A stretch of 64,000 nucleotides of DNA from Homarus americanus (Eukaryota; Arthropoda; Malacostraca; Decapoda; Nephropidae), in assembly GCF_018991925.1 (NCBI RefSeq), contig NW_024756914.1:8584417-8648416 (forward strand), written 5' to 3'. Every line of letters starts with the position of its first letter. Within the stretch, counting starts at the first letter, position 1. Under the pieces are notes generated by a model, which was not told the origin of the DNA, searched no databases, and saw only the letters and a program-made list of their open reading frames with translations. Both the position numbers and the translations under genes were made by a program. Positions 1 to 11,501 of the stretch are shown piece after piece.

Positions 1-229
1 CAATGACTGACATGTCTCTATACTCCAAGGGACTACAAACTTAATACTAATAAGAATCAACTCCCACAGTAAGCTGCAAAAATACCTACATACAATCAGA
101 AAAAAAATTAATGTATCAAGTACCAGCCCCGCTCACACACAATTAAACAAAATACCTCATTTACACTTCTTGAGGGGAACATGCCTACATTTTTTTTTTT
201 ACTATGCACAGCGCACCATTATACATTAC

Positions 230-975
230 GCCATGCATAACAGTAGTGCCCCCTGGGATGTTTATTCATTTCGATTAGGCCGCTCCTCGCCCGTCTATAG
301 TATATGCTAGGTAGTTGCAGGCATTCTAATCTCTCTGGGTAACTGAGGTTTTGTAGAGCAAGCACCGGTCTGGTTACCCCCCTTTGAACATTTTTCATCA
401 CTTGACAGTATCGAGCATACCTCGAGGATCAGACAAGAAGCACCTCACTCCTGAAGATCGTGACGAGCAATGAACCATTCAGATATGTAAACGACCTTCT
501 ATAATACCTAGTTTTGTTGCCTGATTCGCATTTTTCTTGCAATGGCCCGAGAACTTAAGTTCATTGTCAACACACCCAGCTTCCTTTTTCACTTCTGTCT
601 CAATTACTGCAGTTTCGTCGCCCTGTTGGGACATGTGATACACCTCCTTACTGTTGGTGCGACCCAGGTGCATCCTTTTGCGTCGCCCTGTTGGGACATG
701 TGATACACATCCTTACTGTTGGTGCGACCCAGGTGCATCCTTTTGCACTTTGTGACACTGAATCTTAGCAGCCATTTTTTCGATCATTCTCGAAGCTCGT
801 AGAGATCTTTCTGTAGCTCTTCACATTGTGTTTGCTTCTTAATTTCACTAAATAACTTAGCATCGTCTGCAAACATTTGTATGGAGGAGTGAAAAGCTTC
901 TGGTATATCATTTATGAAGCAAACAAACAACAGCGGGCCCTGTGGTACCCCGCTTGTCACAGGTACACTCACGCG
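230..975 (-). pseudogene. Family B CR1-like LINE, RT C-terminal fragment
   Basis: Read on the minus strand it contains SGVPQGPLLFVCFINDIPEA, MFADDAKLFSEIK, then MHLGRTNSKEVYHM, VDNELKFSGHC and, towards 230, LSYPERLECLQLPSIYYRR. These are RT motif B and C regions and the C-terminal thumb region of a CR1-like LINE. The FADD catalytic box is intact, but stops and frameshifts separate the pieces and a 68-bp tandem duplication lies inside. It is a dead 5'-truncated copy. Bases 1-229 hold nothing I recognise. Confidence 0.8.
612..749 (+). repeat. Two-copy ~68-bp tandem duplication inside LINE fragment
   Basis: The block beginning GTCGCCCTGTTGGGACATG and ending CAGGTGCATCCTTTTGC occurs twice head to tail with one or two mismatches. 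It duplicates part of the family B coding sequence, so it arose after insertion or in a recent parent copy. Confidence 0.85.
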
Positions 976-1265
976 CCATAGTTTTGACTCACCCTCCCCC
1001 CCTACTCCTGACTCGATGGAAGTCGTAGCCTTGGCTTCATACCGAACGTCCCCCGCCCACTCACCCGCCGTTCAGTGGTGCAATGTGGTAGCTCGAAGCT
1101 TCGCTGGATTGTACAAATAACAGTTCATGATATAATATTTGAGAGAATATATGCACGATATAGGTTTTTTTAGTGACTTCACAACACTTTATTTACCATC
1201 ACTACGACTTCCCTGGAACCAGGCGTAGGGGTAGAGGGTGCATCGAAACTGGCGCGAGTGTGCAC

Positions 1266-2880
1266 ATGACGATTTCGTACCATTTATCACCTTTATATAA
1301 CCCTGACTTCCATTTATACACCTCAGTCATGTTGCCCCTCACTCTACGTCTCTCAAGGGAGTGCAAATTCAGATGCTTTAACCTGTTTCTATACTCAAAG
1401 TTTCTTATGTCCGGGATTTGTCTTGACCTCCTTCTCTGTATGCTTTCTAGGGGTTCGATATCCATTCTGTAGTACGGTGACCAGAACTGAATTGCATAAC
1501 CCAAATGGGGTATCACAAGTGTACAGTTTTAGGATGACCTCCCTAGTCTTGTAATTAACGCTCCTTTGTATGAACCCAAGTACTTTGTTAGCCTTGCTTC
1601 GAGCAAATACTCATTGTTATCTTCGTTTAAGATTCCTACTTATCATTGCCCCTAAATCTTTCTCACAGTCGAATTTCTCTATTCAAAATTTTTTCATCTG
1701 ATATCTGGTTTCTCTGTTTACACCTCCATTTTTCTGATCATGTGAAAATGGTTAGATCTTCCTGTAGTTCTGCCGCGTCCTCCTTAGATTTAATTACACG
1801 CCATACTTCAGTGTCGTGAGCAAATTTACTTATGATGCTGTCTACGCCTATATCTATGTCGTTTATGTTTATAGTAAATAGTAATGGTCCAAGTACTGAG
1901 TTTAGGGATATCCCACTAGTGACGTTACCCCAATCTGATTTAGTGCCATTAATGCTTACTTGCTGTTTCTTGTCCTGTAACCACGCTCAAATCCAGTTTA
2001 GAACACCGCCTCCAATTCCATGTGCCTCCACTTCACGGATTAGTCTTTCGCGAGGGACCCTGGCAAAAGTTTTGCTTAAGTTGAGATAAACCACATCAAA
2101 ATATTGTTCGTCATCCACTGATTCGAAAAGATTGATAGTAGACTTGTCAAGCATGAACGCTCACTTATGAAGCCATGCTGGGAAGCTTTTGATCAATTTC
2201 TGTTTGTCGAGGTGATTTCGAATTGACTTTGAAATTATTGTTTCCAGTAGTTTGTCTACAGTTGATGCTAAACTAATTGGATCTATCTCCCCTCTCGAAA
2301 ATCGATATCACATTCGCTGTCCTCCAGGATTCTGGTGCTACACCGGGTTTCAATGACAAGTTAAACAGGTTTGCTTTGGACATACTCATTTCTTCCTTAC
2401 ATTTCTTTAATACTCTGGAAAACATCTCGTCGGGACCTGGCGACTTATTAGGTTTTAGTGTATCTATTTGCCTACTAACATCATTACTAGTCATTAGTAT
2501 TTCGCTTAATCTATTTCTTCACGATCTCTGTAGACAATCGGTGCTTCGGGTATCATGTTTAAATTTTCGGTGGTGAATATTGAAGCAAAATATCTGTTCA
2601 GATTATCGCTCATTCCTCCGCTATTATCCTTTAGCTCGCCGGTATCTGACTGTATTGGTCCAATCTTTTCTCGAGTTTTAGTTTGATACATTTGAAAAAA
2701 TCCCTTTGAGTTTGTCTTTGCCTCCCTTGCTACCTCCAGTTCATTATTTCTCTTTGTTTTTCTTATCTCGGTCTTAACCCTACTGGCCAAAACTTTATAA
2801 TAATCTCTGAGGTAAACTTCACCACGATTTATTCTCCTAACTATAATCATCCTTTGTCCAATAATTTGCTTTAAATAATT
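1266..2880 (-). pseudogene. Family A CR1-like LINE, broken copy
   Basis: On the minus strand, from 2880 downward, the pre-RT linker (RVKTEIRKTKRNNELEVA) is followed by RT motifs (TLKPNKSPGPDEMFSRVL), then the palm region in degraded frames, then the C-terminus GYAIQFWSPYYRMDIEPLE. The copy at 12887-14095 is the same family and is much better preserved. Here the frame is broken repeatedly, the motif C region is damaged and the 3' end is missing. No target duplication was found. Confidence 0.85.
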
Positions 2881-2899
2881 ATTTATCCCTTTGGCGGCA

Positions 2900-2901
<2 letters not shown>

Positions 2902-2942
<41 letters not shown>
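2902..2942 (+). repeat. (ATT)n microsatellite
   Basis: A run of ATT trinucleotides lies directly against the T-run of the family C derivative that follows. Confidence 0.95.
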
Positions 2943-3018
2943 TTTTTTTTTTTTTTTTTACGGGATTAGCCCACCAGGGCACAGGTCAATGACCCACACC
3001 AGGGTCTGGGGAGTGAAA

Positions 3019-3088
<70 letters not shown>

Positions 3089-3225
3089 TAAAAGACTAAA
3101 TATGAAAAAAAAATATAAAAATAAATCTCAATAGTGAGAAACGTTATATGAATGCTGTGTTGTCAAAGTAAGAGAAACAATTGAAACCTGCAATTGTGTG
3201 TAAATGAGCTTTCTGTATGGTATAC
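2941..3225 (-). mobile_element. Family C terminal chimera (3' UTR joined to 5' UTR), copy 1
   Basis: Read on +, a T-run (reverse of a poly(A) tail) is followed by ACGGGATTAGCCCACC.., the family C 3' terminus, then a (TAA)n expansion at 3020-3088. After that comes sequence matching the family C 5' UTR (GAAACCTGCAATTGTGTGTAA). The endonuclease and RT are entirely missing. The copy at 5029-5395 has the same organisation, so this looks like a nonautonomous derivative rather than a random deletion. Confidence 0.6.
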
Positions 3226-3426
3226 TCTCCATTTGGGTATTAAGTAGCTCATTACTTAAATTACTAAGGAACTACTCACGCTCTCATCTCGTGGTCAGGT
3301 CACCCTCAGTGGTTATATTTTGTGAGGTTATTGTTGCCAGATAACCAAGTAAAGTGAGGTCGCCCTCTGTGGGTACATTGTGTGAGTTCATGTTATTTAC
3401 CACCTCATGTTGGGTCATGTAATCTC

Positions 3427-4572
3427 CAAAGCATTTGACAGAGTATGGCGCAAGTCTTTGCTTTCTAAACATCCATCTTATGGTTTCTCCCCCCCCCCCT
3501 TTTTTAATCTTTAGCTTCCTTGAGAACCGACGCATGGCAGTTGTTGTTGAGGGATCGATCTCTCGCTCTTAATCTACCAATAGTGGTGTCCCACAGGGTT
3601 CTGCTCTTTCACCTACTGTCTTCCATCTTTTTGTCAATGATTTACTTCACACTGCAACTAATTCTATCCATTCTTACGCTGATGATTCTACTCTTCACTC
3701 TTCTTCACATTTTCCCCTTCCCCCTAACTCTCAAACTAGATCTGTTTCTACAGCTGATATCATTACTCCTATCAATGCGGATCTGTGCAGCATCTCTGAA
3801 TGGGGAGATACAAACTTGGTTAAATTCAATAGTAATAAAACTCAGTATTTACCAACTACACGTTCTAAATTTGGTGATCTCCCACCAATTATATTTCAGG
3901 ATGCTATCATTCTGCCAAATTCTGAAATAAATATGCTAGGCCTCACCATTTCCTCCAATATGTCCTGAAAATCACACATCCTTAATATAGTTAAAGCTGC
4001 CTCCCGAAAGTTGGGAATGCTGTACAGATGCTTAGCTACTTCACTCCTGAGCAGTTGCTTCAAGTATATAAGGGATTCAGTTGTCCTAACTTGGAATACT
4101 GCTCTCTTATCTGGGGTGGCTCTTCTTCTGTCCAACTGTTAGATAGGGTGGAATCAAAGGCAATGTTGCTTCACTCTCTCTCTTTTACAGGTACTTTAAC
4201 GGGTAATGTTCGGTGGATTTGGCATCCTGTGTACCGCCGACAAGGCCGTGGGCTCGTAACACACGTCTTGTCCGCGGTGCCCACCGTTTCTCTGTGGATT
4301 TTGGTCCCACGAGAATAACTCGTTATAGTACCTCCTTCTTTTGTCTCACAGCCAAACTGTGGAATGCTATGCCTTCTTCTGTGTTTCTATACTTATACAA
4401 TCTGTCTCACTTTAAAAGGCTGGTTTTCCCGCATCTTCTTGGTGTAGATTAACACAGTATGACCCTTTTCTTCTATTTTTTAATTTCTTTCTGTTCTTAT
4501 TTTTTCGCCCCCTAGGTCCCGTTGTGGGTCGTTGGACTTGCGCACGGGTGGGCTAATTCCCTTAAAAAAAAA
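3427..4572 (+). pseudogene. Family C LINE, 5'-truncated copy 1
   Basis: It begins abruptly inside RT motif A (KAFDRVW-like) and runs to the 3' UTR and an A-run at 4563-4572. Recognisable segments are SINADLCS-like, GMLYRCxSYFTPEQLLQVYK and the C-terminal YRxxARNTRLVRGAHRFSVD region. Several frameshifts (for instance near 3960 and 4170) separate them. Just upstream, 3284-3420 carries an imperfect two-copy repeat of unknown origin containing GGTCACCCTCAGTGG and GGTCGCCCTCTGTGG. Confidence 0.85.
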
Positions 4573-5028
4573 ATGTCGATGATAAACTTGCTGCCTTATC
4601 TCGCTGGCACGACAACCCTCAGTCTCGATCCAAAGCTGATACCTTTCGCAAGAAGAAAGCATGTAAAACGCAAAAACTTGCAGATCAACACAAGATGCTT
4701 GATGTTTTCAATTCCACTAAAACATTTTATGGGCCAATCACTTATGACACAGTCCCTCTCTGCTTATCCGAGCGTAACTCCCTAATTAAAGACAAAGAAG
4801 GCATCCTTCAGTGCTGGAAAGAGCACTGCTATACGCTTCTCAACCGAAACACCGATGTAGAAGTCCTGACTACCCAGCAGGTCCCTCAGCATCCAGAGCT
4901 GACCCACCTCAGTTATCCTCCATCCCTAGATGAGGTAGCAACTGCCATCAAACAGATGAAGAATAACAAAGCCTTTGGGCCTGAAGGAATCCCAGCCGAG
5001 GTGTATAAAGCAGGAGGATCTCTGCTTC
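4573..5028 (+). pseudogene. Family E RTE-like LINE fragment
   Basis: It encodes TFYGPITYD, EGILQCWKEHCYTLLN, PSLDEVATAIKQMKNNKA and GIPAEVYKAGG, the linker and first RT motif of RTE-like LINEs. The same block occurs in the longer minus-strand copy at 55965-56330. It is cut off at the T-run of the next element, so it was interrupted by, or truncated next to, the family C derivative. Confidence 0.85.
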
Positions 5029-5395
5029 TTTTTTTTTTACGGGGATTAGCTCATCCAGGCACAAGTAATCGACCCACAATTGGGCCTTGGGGGCGAAAAA
5101 ATAAGAATAGAAAAACAAATAAAAATAGAAAAGGAAAAGGTTATGTTAATGTACACCACGAAGATGGCGGAAAACTCCTATTAATTACAATTAATAAAAA
5201 TTATAATAAATAATATAACAGTAATAATAATAAACCAAGAGTGAGAATCGACCCTGCAATGAGGCAGAAAGTCAGGTCAGCAACATGGTCACAATTTTCG
5301 TGATGCCATATAGCAGCAGCGTCTACCATTAGACAGCACATTATGCTTCCAATATCTTCCCAGGCGGTAGTACCTCCCTGTTTGGTAAATTCCTA
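5029..5395 (-). mobile_element. Family C terminal chimera, copy 2
   Basis: On + it starts with a T-run and ACGGGGATTAGCTCATCCAG, the C 3' end, including the GATGGCGG.. segment that precedes the tail. After about 60 bp of AT-rich sequence it passes straight into the C 5' UTR (GACCCTGCAATGAGGCAGAAA through CTTCCCAGGCGGTAGTACCT). The complete C element has about 3.3 kb between these two parts. The layout is the same as at 2941-3225. Confidence 0.65.
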
Positions 5396-5405
5396 CTACC
5401 TTATA

Positions 5406-5720
5406 TCAAAATGTTTTCTTACATGTGATGAACTTCTTTACCCTCTCACAAATTGTCTTTGATTCATGTACTATGATTGCTTCCTTGACAATTACATGAA
5501 GTTTCCAGGCAGTTGGAGAAAATTCTATTTGATGCATCAACACCTCATCAACCTTTTTCATTTTTCCCGCGCCATCATATATGAGGGTGCGTAGTTCATG
5601 AAAGTTATCCTTAATACTCTCGGGTGTGCACAATTCATCCTTCATACAAACCTTTTCCGATGAAGTCCCCACCACATTTAATTTATCAGGGATGTAAACA
5701 AAGTTTTGTCCCTGTTAATC
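5406..5720 (-). CDS. Unidentified ORF or possible exon
   Basis: The ATG-initiated frame is 89 residues (5406-5675, minus), and the same frame stays open upstream to about 5715 behind an AG at a TTAACAG acceptor-like site. The composition looks coding rather than repetitive (Lys/Glu/Val-rich, e.g. WKLHVIVKEAIIVHESK). I do not recognise the family and see no domain. It could be a fragment of a mobile element or a minus-strand exon of another gene. Confidence 0.25.
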
Positions 5721-6631
5721 ATGTGCTACATATATATTGTTCTCCCAATCCTCATTAAATGTTATTTTACGGTCTTGGGCTTACGAGACAAATAGGGCCA
5801 CAAGACAAAGCACTTTTAAAATTAAATCATCAGATGGGTCGCTTTCTAAAAACTATTTTAAGGTGACTGGGGTCTGAATTTCTGGATTGAAAACTTTTAT
5901 GTTAAGTTCTTTCCGCCGACTCCCGATAAAAGCTATACGCTGATCCCCGAACAAAATAACTTAAGACAGCCTACCTTCAGGCAGATTGTCCTCAGACAAA
6001 CTACATTAAAGCACGCCCTTGCATGATCTATTCCGAAATATTATCAATTCATACAATTCTCGAATCCCCAAGAAAACGAGCATCGAAATGATAACCGTAA
6101 ATAGTATCAGCAAAAGAGAATCGATGGGGAAGGATTCGCTCTTGGCTTATTTTATTAAATACCTAAGTTGCGCCACCTCGCGTAGAGCACACTTATATTA
6201 AACGTATTGGCCTACGACTGGTACTTTTCTCCAGGGGGAATCACAAGTAACAGGCCGGGGCTCGGGCTCAGGTGGGCCTTCAATAAAGCTATACAAAAAG
6301 GTCTTACCCCTATGTAATAAAGTATTGGTACGAGACCGTAACACTTTTAGATCTAATTCTAATTTTAGTTTTTCTTTCTCAAGTCTTTGTTGGACGCAAA
6401 ACAAAAACAACCAAAACCCGATTAGTTACACACTAAACACCAAAAGTAGATTGATATTAACCATATTTTATATGCTTTACAGTTTTATGGTTTTAAAGCG
6501 TTTAAATTAATTGCGTTCAACTGTATATTAGAATCAGGTTGGAACAGCTACCTTCGACAACATACTGTACATGCTACACGGACAGTATAAGTGGAGGTTA
6601 GGTCTTTATCATTAAAAAAGTTCAGAACCTG
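5721..6631. other. No recognised gene
   Basis: AT-rich sequence with only short chance ORFs. A minus-strand frame at 6198-6410 contains a Leu/Lys-rich helix-like segment (QRLEKEKLKLELDLKVL) but matches nothing I know. No repeat structure was noticed. Confidence 0.5.
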
Positions 6632-9205
6632 TAGTACAGTACTAGTGTTGTAGTGAATATGTAGAACTAATGTTGTAGTGAATATGTGGTAATAGTGTTG
6701 TAGTGAATATGTAGAACTAATGTTGTAGAGATTATGTGGTAATAGTGTTGAGGGGAATATGTAGTATTAGTGTTGTAGTGAATATGTGGTAATAGTGTTG
6801 TAGTGAATATGTAGAACTAATGTTGTAGAGATTATGTGGTAATAGTGTTGAGGGGAATATGTGGTAATAGTGTTGTAGTGAATATGTGGTAATAGTGTTG
6901 TAGTGAATATGTAGTACTAGTGTTGTAGTGAATATGTGGTAATAGTGTTGTAGTGAATATGTGGTAATAGTGTTGTAGTGAATATGTAGTACTAGGGTTG
7001 TAGTGAATATGTAGAACTAATGTTGTAGTGAATATGTGGTAATAGTGTTGTAGTGAATATGTAGTACTAGGGTTGTAGTGAATATGTAGAACTAATGTTG
7101 TAGTGAATATGTGGTAATAGTGTTGTAGTGAATATGTAGTACTAGTGTTGTAGTGAATATATAGAACTAATGTTGTAGTGAATATGTAGTACTAGTGTTG
7201 TAGTGAATATGTAGTACTAGTGATGTAGTGAATATGTAGTACTAGTGTTGTAGTGAATATGTAGTACTAGTGTTGTAGTGAATATATAGAACTAATGTTG
7301 TAGTGAATATGTAGTACTAGTGTTGTAGTGAATATATAGAACTAATTTTGTAGTGAATATGTGGTAATAGTGTTGTAGTGAATATGTAGAACTAATGTTG
7401 TAGAGATTATGTGGTAATAGTGTTGAGGGGAATATGTAGTATTAGTGTTGTAGTGAATATGTGGTAATAGTGTTGTAGTGAATATGTAGAACTAATGTTG
7501 TAGAGATTATGTGGTAATAGTGTTGAGGGGAATATGTAGTATTAGTGTTGTAGTGAATATGTGGTAATAGTGTTGAGGGGAATATGTGGTAATAGTGTTG
7601 TAGTGAATATGTAGTACTAGTGTTGTAGTGAATATATAGAACTAATGTTGTAGTGAATATGTGGTAATAGTGTTGTAGTGAATATATAGAACTAATGTTG
7701 TAGAGAATATGTGGTAATAGTGTTGTAGTGAATATGTAGTACTAGTGTTGTAGTGAATATGTGGTAATAGTGTTGTAGTGAATATGTAGTACTAGTGTTG
7801 TAGTGAATATGTAGAACTAATGTTGAAGTGAATATGTGGTGAATATATAGAACTAATGTTGTAGAGAATATGTGGTAATAGTGTTGTAGTGATTATGTAG
7901 TACTAGTGTTGTAGTGAATATGTAGTACTAGTGTTGTAGTGAATATTTAGTACTAGTGTTGTAGTGTGTTTGTAGTACTAGTGTTGTAGTGATTATGTAG
8001 TACTAGTGTTGTAGTGAATATATAGAACTAATGTTGTAGTGAATATGTGGTAATAGTGTTGTAGTGAATATGTGGTAATAGTGTTGTAGTGAATATATAG
8101 AACTAATGTTGTAGAGAATATGTGGTAATAGTGTTGTAGTGAATATGTAGTACTAGTGTTGTAGTGAATATGTAGAACTAATGTTGTAGTGAATATGTGG
8201 TAATAGTGTTGTAGTGAATATGTGGTAATAGTGTTGTAGTGAATATGTAGTACTAGTGTTGTAGTGAATATGTAGAACTAATGTTGTAGTGAATATGTGG
8301 TAATAGTGTTGTGGTGAATATATAGAACTAATGTTGTAGAGAATATGTGGTAATAGTGTTGTAGTGAATATGTAGTAGTAGTGCTGTAGTGAATATGTAG
8401 TACTAGTGTTGTAGTGAATATTTAGTACTAGTGTTGTAGTGAATATATAGTACTAGTGTTGTAGTGAATATGTAGTACTAGTGTTGTAGTGAATATGTAG
8501 TACTAGTGTTGTAGTGAATATGTAGTACTAGTGTTGTAGTGAATATTTAGTACTAGTGTTGTAGTGAATATATAGTACTAGTGTTGTAGTGAATATGTAG
8601 TATTAGTGTTGTAGTGAATATTTAGTACTAGTGTTGTAGTGAATATATAGTACTAGTGTTGTAGTGAATATGTAGTACTAGTGTTGTAGTGAATATGTAG
8701 TACTAGTGTTGTAGTGAATATTTAGTACTAGTGTTGTAGTGAGTATGTAGTACTAGTGTTGTAGTGTGTTTGTAGTACTAGTGTTGTAGTGATTATGTAG
8801 TACTAGTGTTGTAGTGAATATGTAGTACTAGTGTTGTAGTGAATATGTAGTACTAGTGTTGTAGTGTGTTTGTAGTACTAGTGTTGTAGTGATTATGTAG
8901 TACTAGTGTTGTAGTGAATATGTAGTACTAGTGTTGTAGTGAATATGTAGTACTAGTGTTGTAGTGTGTTTGTAGTACTAGTGTTGTAGTGATTATGTAG
9001 TACTAGTGTTGTAGTGAATATGTAGTACTAGTGTTGTAGTGAATATGTAGTACTAGTGTTGTAGTGTGTTTGTAGTACTAGTGTTGTAGTGATTATGTAG
9101 TACTAGTGTTGTAGTGAATATGTAGTACTAGTGTTGTAGTGTTTATGTAGTACTAGTGTTGTAGTGTTTATGTAGTACAAGTGTGTAGTGAATATGTAGT
9201 ACAGT
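6632..9205 (+). repeat. Minisatellite, 25-bp unit, about 100 copies
   Basis: The unit is close to TGTTGTAGTGAATATGTAG plus TACTAG. Three main variants differ at the end (GTAGTACTAG, GTAGAACTAA, GTGGTAATAG), with rarer GAGGGGAATATG and GTGTGTTTGTAG forms. Between about 8760 and 9110 the array has a higher-order period of exactly 100 bp: the GTAGTGTGTT variant recurs at 8761, 8861, 8961 and 9061. Units are directly adjacent with no spacers, which excludes a CRISPR array. Confidence 0.97.
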
Positions 9206-9426
9206 AATTGTAAATGGGCTCAAAAATGTTTAGTCATAATCACCAGTCGACCATGGCACGCAATATCTTCCAAACTGCCGTCCTACCACTGTTAAGTGAT
9301 GATTCCTCTAAGGTTATTCGGTGGCTTCAGCAAAACAGACTTTTAAAGCTTGAAGTGAAGTGTGATACTTGTGATAACTGGAGAAATTGGACAAAATTCT
9401 AATTAAACATATTATATTCACTGTGG

Positions 9427-9539
9427 GCTGGGGCGACGATTCTTCAGGTGGAGCAGGCTGGGGTGACAATTCTTGAGGTGGGATATCCCGGGGTGACAAT
9501 TCCTCAGGTGGACATTCTGGGGCGACGATTCTTCAGGTG
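9427..9539 (+). repeat. Short tandem repeat, ~30-bp unit, about 3.7 copies
   Basis: Units are built on GGGGYGACRATTCTTCAGGTG followed by a variable 9-bp spacer. Nothing else is recognised between the 25-bp array and the next LINE (9206-9765). Confidence 0.85.
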
Positions 9540-9765
9540 ATCCTGTAATTGTAAAATCAATCTAGTCATTGTCAACTAAAGTAACCATTGTGCACTCATC
9601 CTAAATCCTAGGTTAGCTTAGCTAGCCAACAAACTCTGTAATATGTAAAACAAGGGGTGTCGTCCCCCTCTGTTTAACTCATTAAACTTCTTTTCCAACC
9701 TTTACCCCCACGACTGTCGTGACTTCTCTATCCTTCATGTCTGGCTGTGCGTTGAGCCCCAGCAT

Positions 9766-10828
9766 TTTTTTTTACGGGAATTAGCCCACCCGGCCACAGG
9801 TCAAACGACCCACAACGGAGCCTGGGGGGCGAAAAAAAAAGAACGGAAAGAAATTGAAAATATAGAAGAAAAAGGTTATACTGTATTAATCTACACCAAG
9901 AAGATGCCGGAAAACCAGCATTTTAAAGTGAGACAGATTGTAAGAGCATGGAAACACAGAAGAAGGCAGAGCATTCCACAGTTTGGCTGTGTGAGGAAAG
10001 AAGAAGGTACTATAACGGGTTATTCTCGTGTGACCGACATCCACAGAGAAATGGTGGGCACCGCGGGTAAGACGTGTGTTACGAACTCACGGCCTTGCCG
10101 GCGGTACACAGGATGCCAAATCCACTGAACATTGCCCGTTAAAGTACCTGTAAAAGAGAGAGAGTGAAGCAACATTGCGGCGAAGAGAAAGGGAAGAGAG
10201 ATTGTCGACTAAAGGAGGAGAGTTAATAAGACGAAATGCCTTTGATTCCACCCTATCTAATAGTTGGACAGAAGAAGAGCCACCCCAGATATGAGAGCAG
10301 TACTCCAAGTTAGGACGAATGAATCCCTTATATACTTGGAGCAACTGCTCAGGAGTGAAGTAGCTGCGGCATCTGTACAGCATTCCCAACTTTCGGGAGG
10401 CAGCTTTAGTTATACTAAGGATGTGTGATTTCCAGGACATATTGGAGGAAATGGTGAGGCCTAACATATTTATTTCAGAATTTGGGAGGATGATAGAGTC
10501 CTGAAATGTAATTGGTGGCAGATCGTTTAATTTACAAAGTGTAATTGGTAAATATTGAGTTTTGTTACTATTGAAATTAACCAAGTTTGTATCTCCCCAT
10601 TCAGAGATGCTGCACAGATCCGCGTTGATAGAAGTAATGACATCAGTTCTAGAAACAGATCTAGTTTGAGAGTTAGGGGGGAAGGGGAAAATGTGAAGAA
10701 GAGTGAAGAGTAGAATCATCGGCATAAGAATGGATAGAATTAGTTGTAGTGTGAAGTAAATCATTGATAAAAAGAAGGAAGAGAGTTGGTGAAAGAACAG
10801 AACCCTGTGGGACGCCACTATTGGCATG
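9766..10828 (-). pseudogene. Family C LINE, 5'-truncated copy 2
   Basis: The minus-strand frame is open for about 250 residues from RT motif C onward: DVITSINADLCSISEWG, LGLTISSNMSWKSHIL, SYFTPEQLLQVYKGFIRPNL and SKAFRLINSPP. The coding part ends in the C-terminal domain, then the 3' UTR with TGTGGGTCGTTTGACCTG and a T-run on + at 9766-9773. Truncation at about 10828 removes the endonuclease and most of the RT palm. The motif C region is frameshifted relative to the annotated ORF. Confidence 0.9.
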
Positions 10829-10931
10829 CCTTCCATCCTTTCCCCACCTTAACCTTAAAAATAATAATCATTATATACAGTATGCTGTATTTAGAGTAGA
10901 TCCACAATGGAGACGTGGATAAGATAAATCT

Positions 10932-11501
10932 TGATAAAATCACACAGGGAAAAGGGAAACAATGGAACACCTTAGCTTTCGTCTTTATTCAAGACATCTT
11001 CAGAGGCAACTGGATTACAAAGACAGGGAAATAGCTTATGTACACAGGGTGACCTTCCAAATATAAGGTCAGGTCAAAAATCATGACATCCACTAATCCA
11101 CACACCAATTACCACAGCAAACATAAGAAGAAATTATAAGAACGGGCGACATAACTAGTCATGTCAGGTCAGGTAAAAAATATGAAACCCACTAATCATC
11201 TATCCTACATCTACCTCAAATACTTTCAACATTTTTAACCTTGGGCCACTGACAAATAAATTTGTGTAATATATTATCAGTTCTGTACTGACCATCACTA
11301 AGGTTTAAAGAATTCATTTCTCTAATCAAACTTGCTTCAACCAGAAGTCTTTCTGTGACACATGATGATTTATACACTTCTTAACTGTTTTCCTAATCTA
11401 TGGGATGATTATTGTTCCTTTAGTTGCCTCTAAACGTGTCTTGAATAAAGACGAAAGCTAAGGTTCTCCATTGTTTCCCTTTTCCCTGTGTGATTTTATC
11501 A
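10932..11501 (-). mobile_element. Penelope-like element 3' fragment with inverted terminal copy
   Basis: An about 78-bp inverted repeat bounds the segment (TGATAAAATCACACAGGG at 10932, its complement ending 11501). On the minus strand the interior encodes TERLLVEASLIREMNSLNL and SDGQYRTDNILHKF, resembling the end of the GIY-YIG endonuclease region of Penelope-like elements, before a stop and about 300 bp of 3' UTR. Near that end lies CTGAAGA..GACGAAA, resembling a hammerhead ribozyme core. Inverted partial copies at the ends are typical of Penelope insertions. The reverse transcriptase is missing. Confidence 0.6.

Noticed and set aside
6632..9205. CRISPR array
   Set aside because: Units are directly tandem at 25 bp with no unique spacers, in a eukaryotic intergenic or intron setting; this is a minisatellite.
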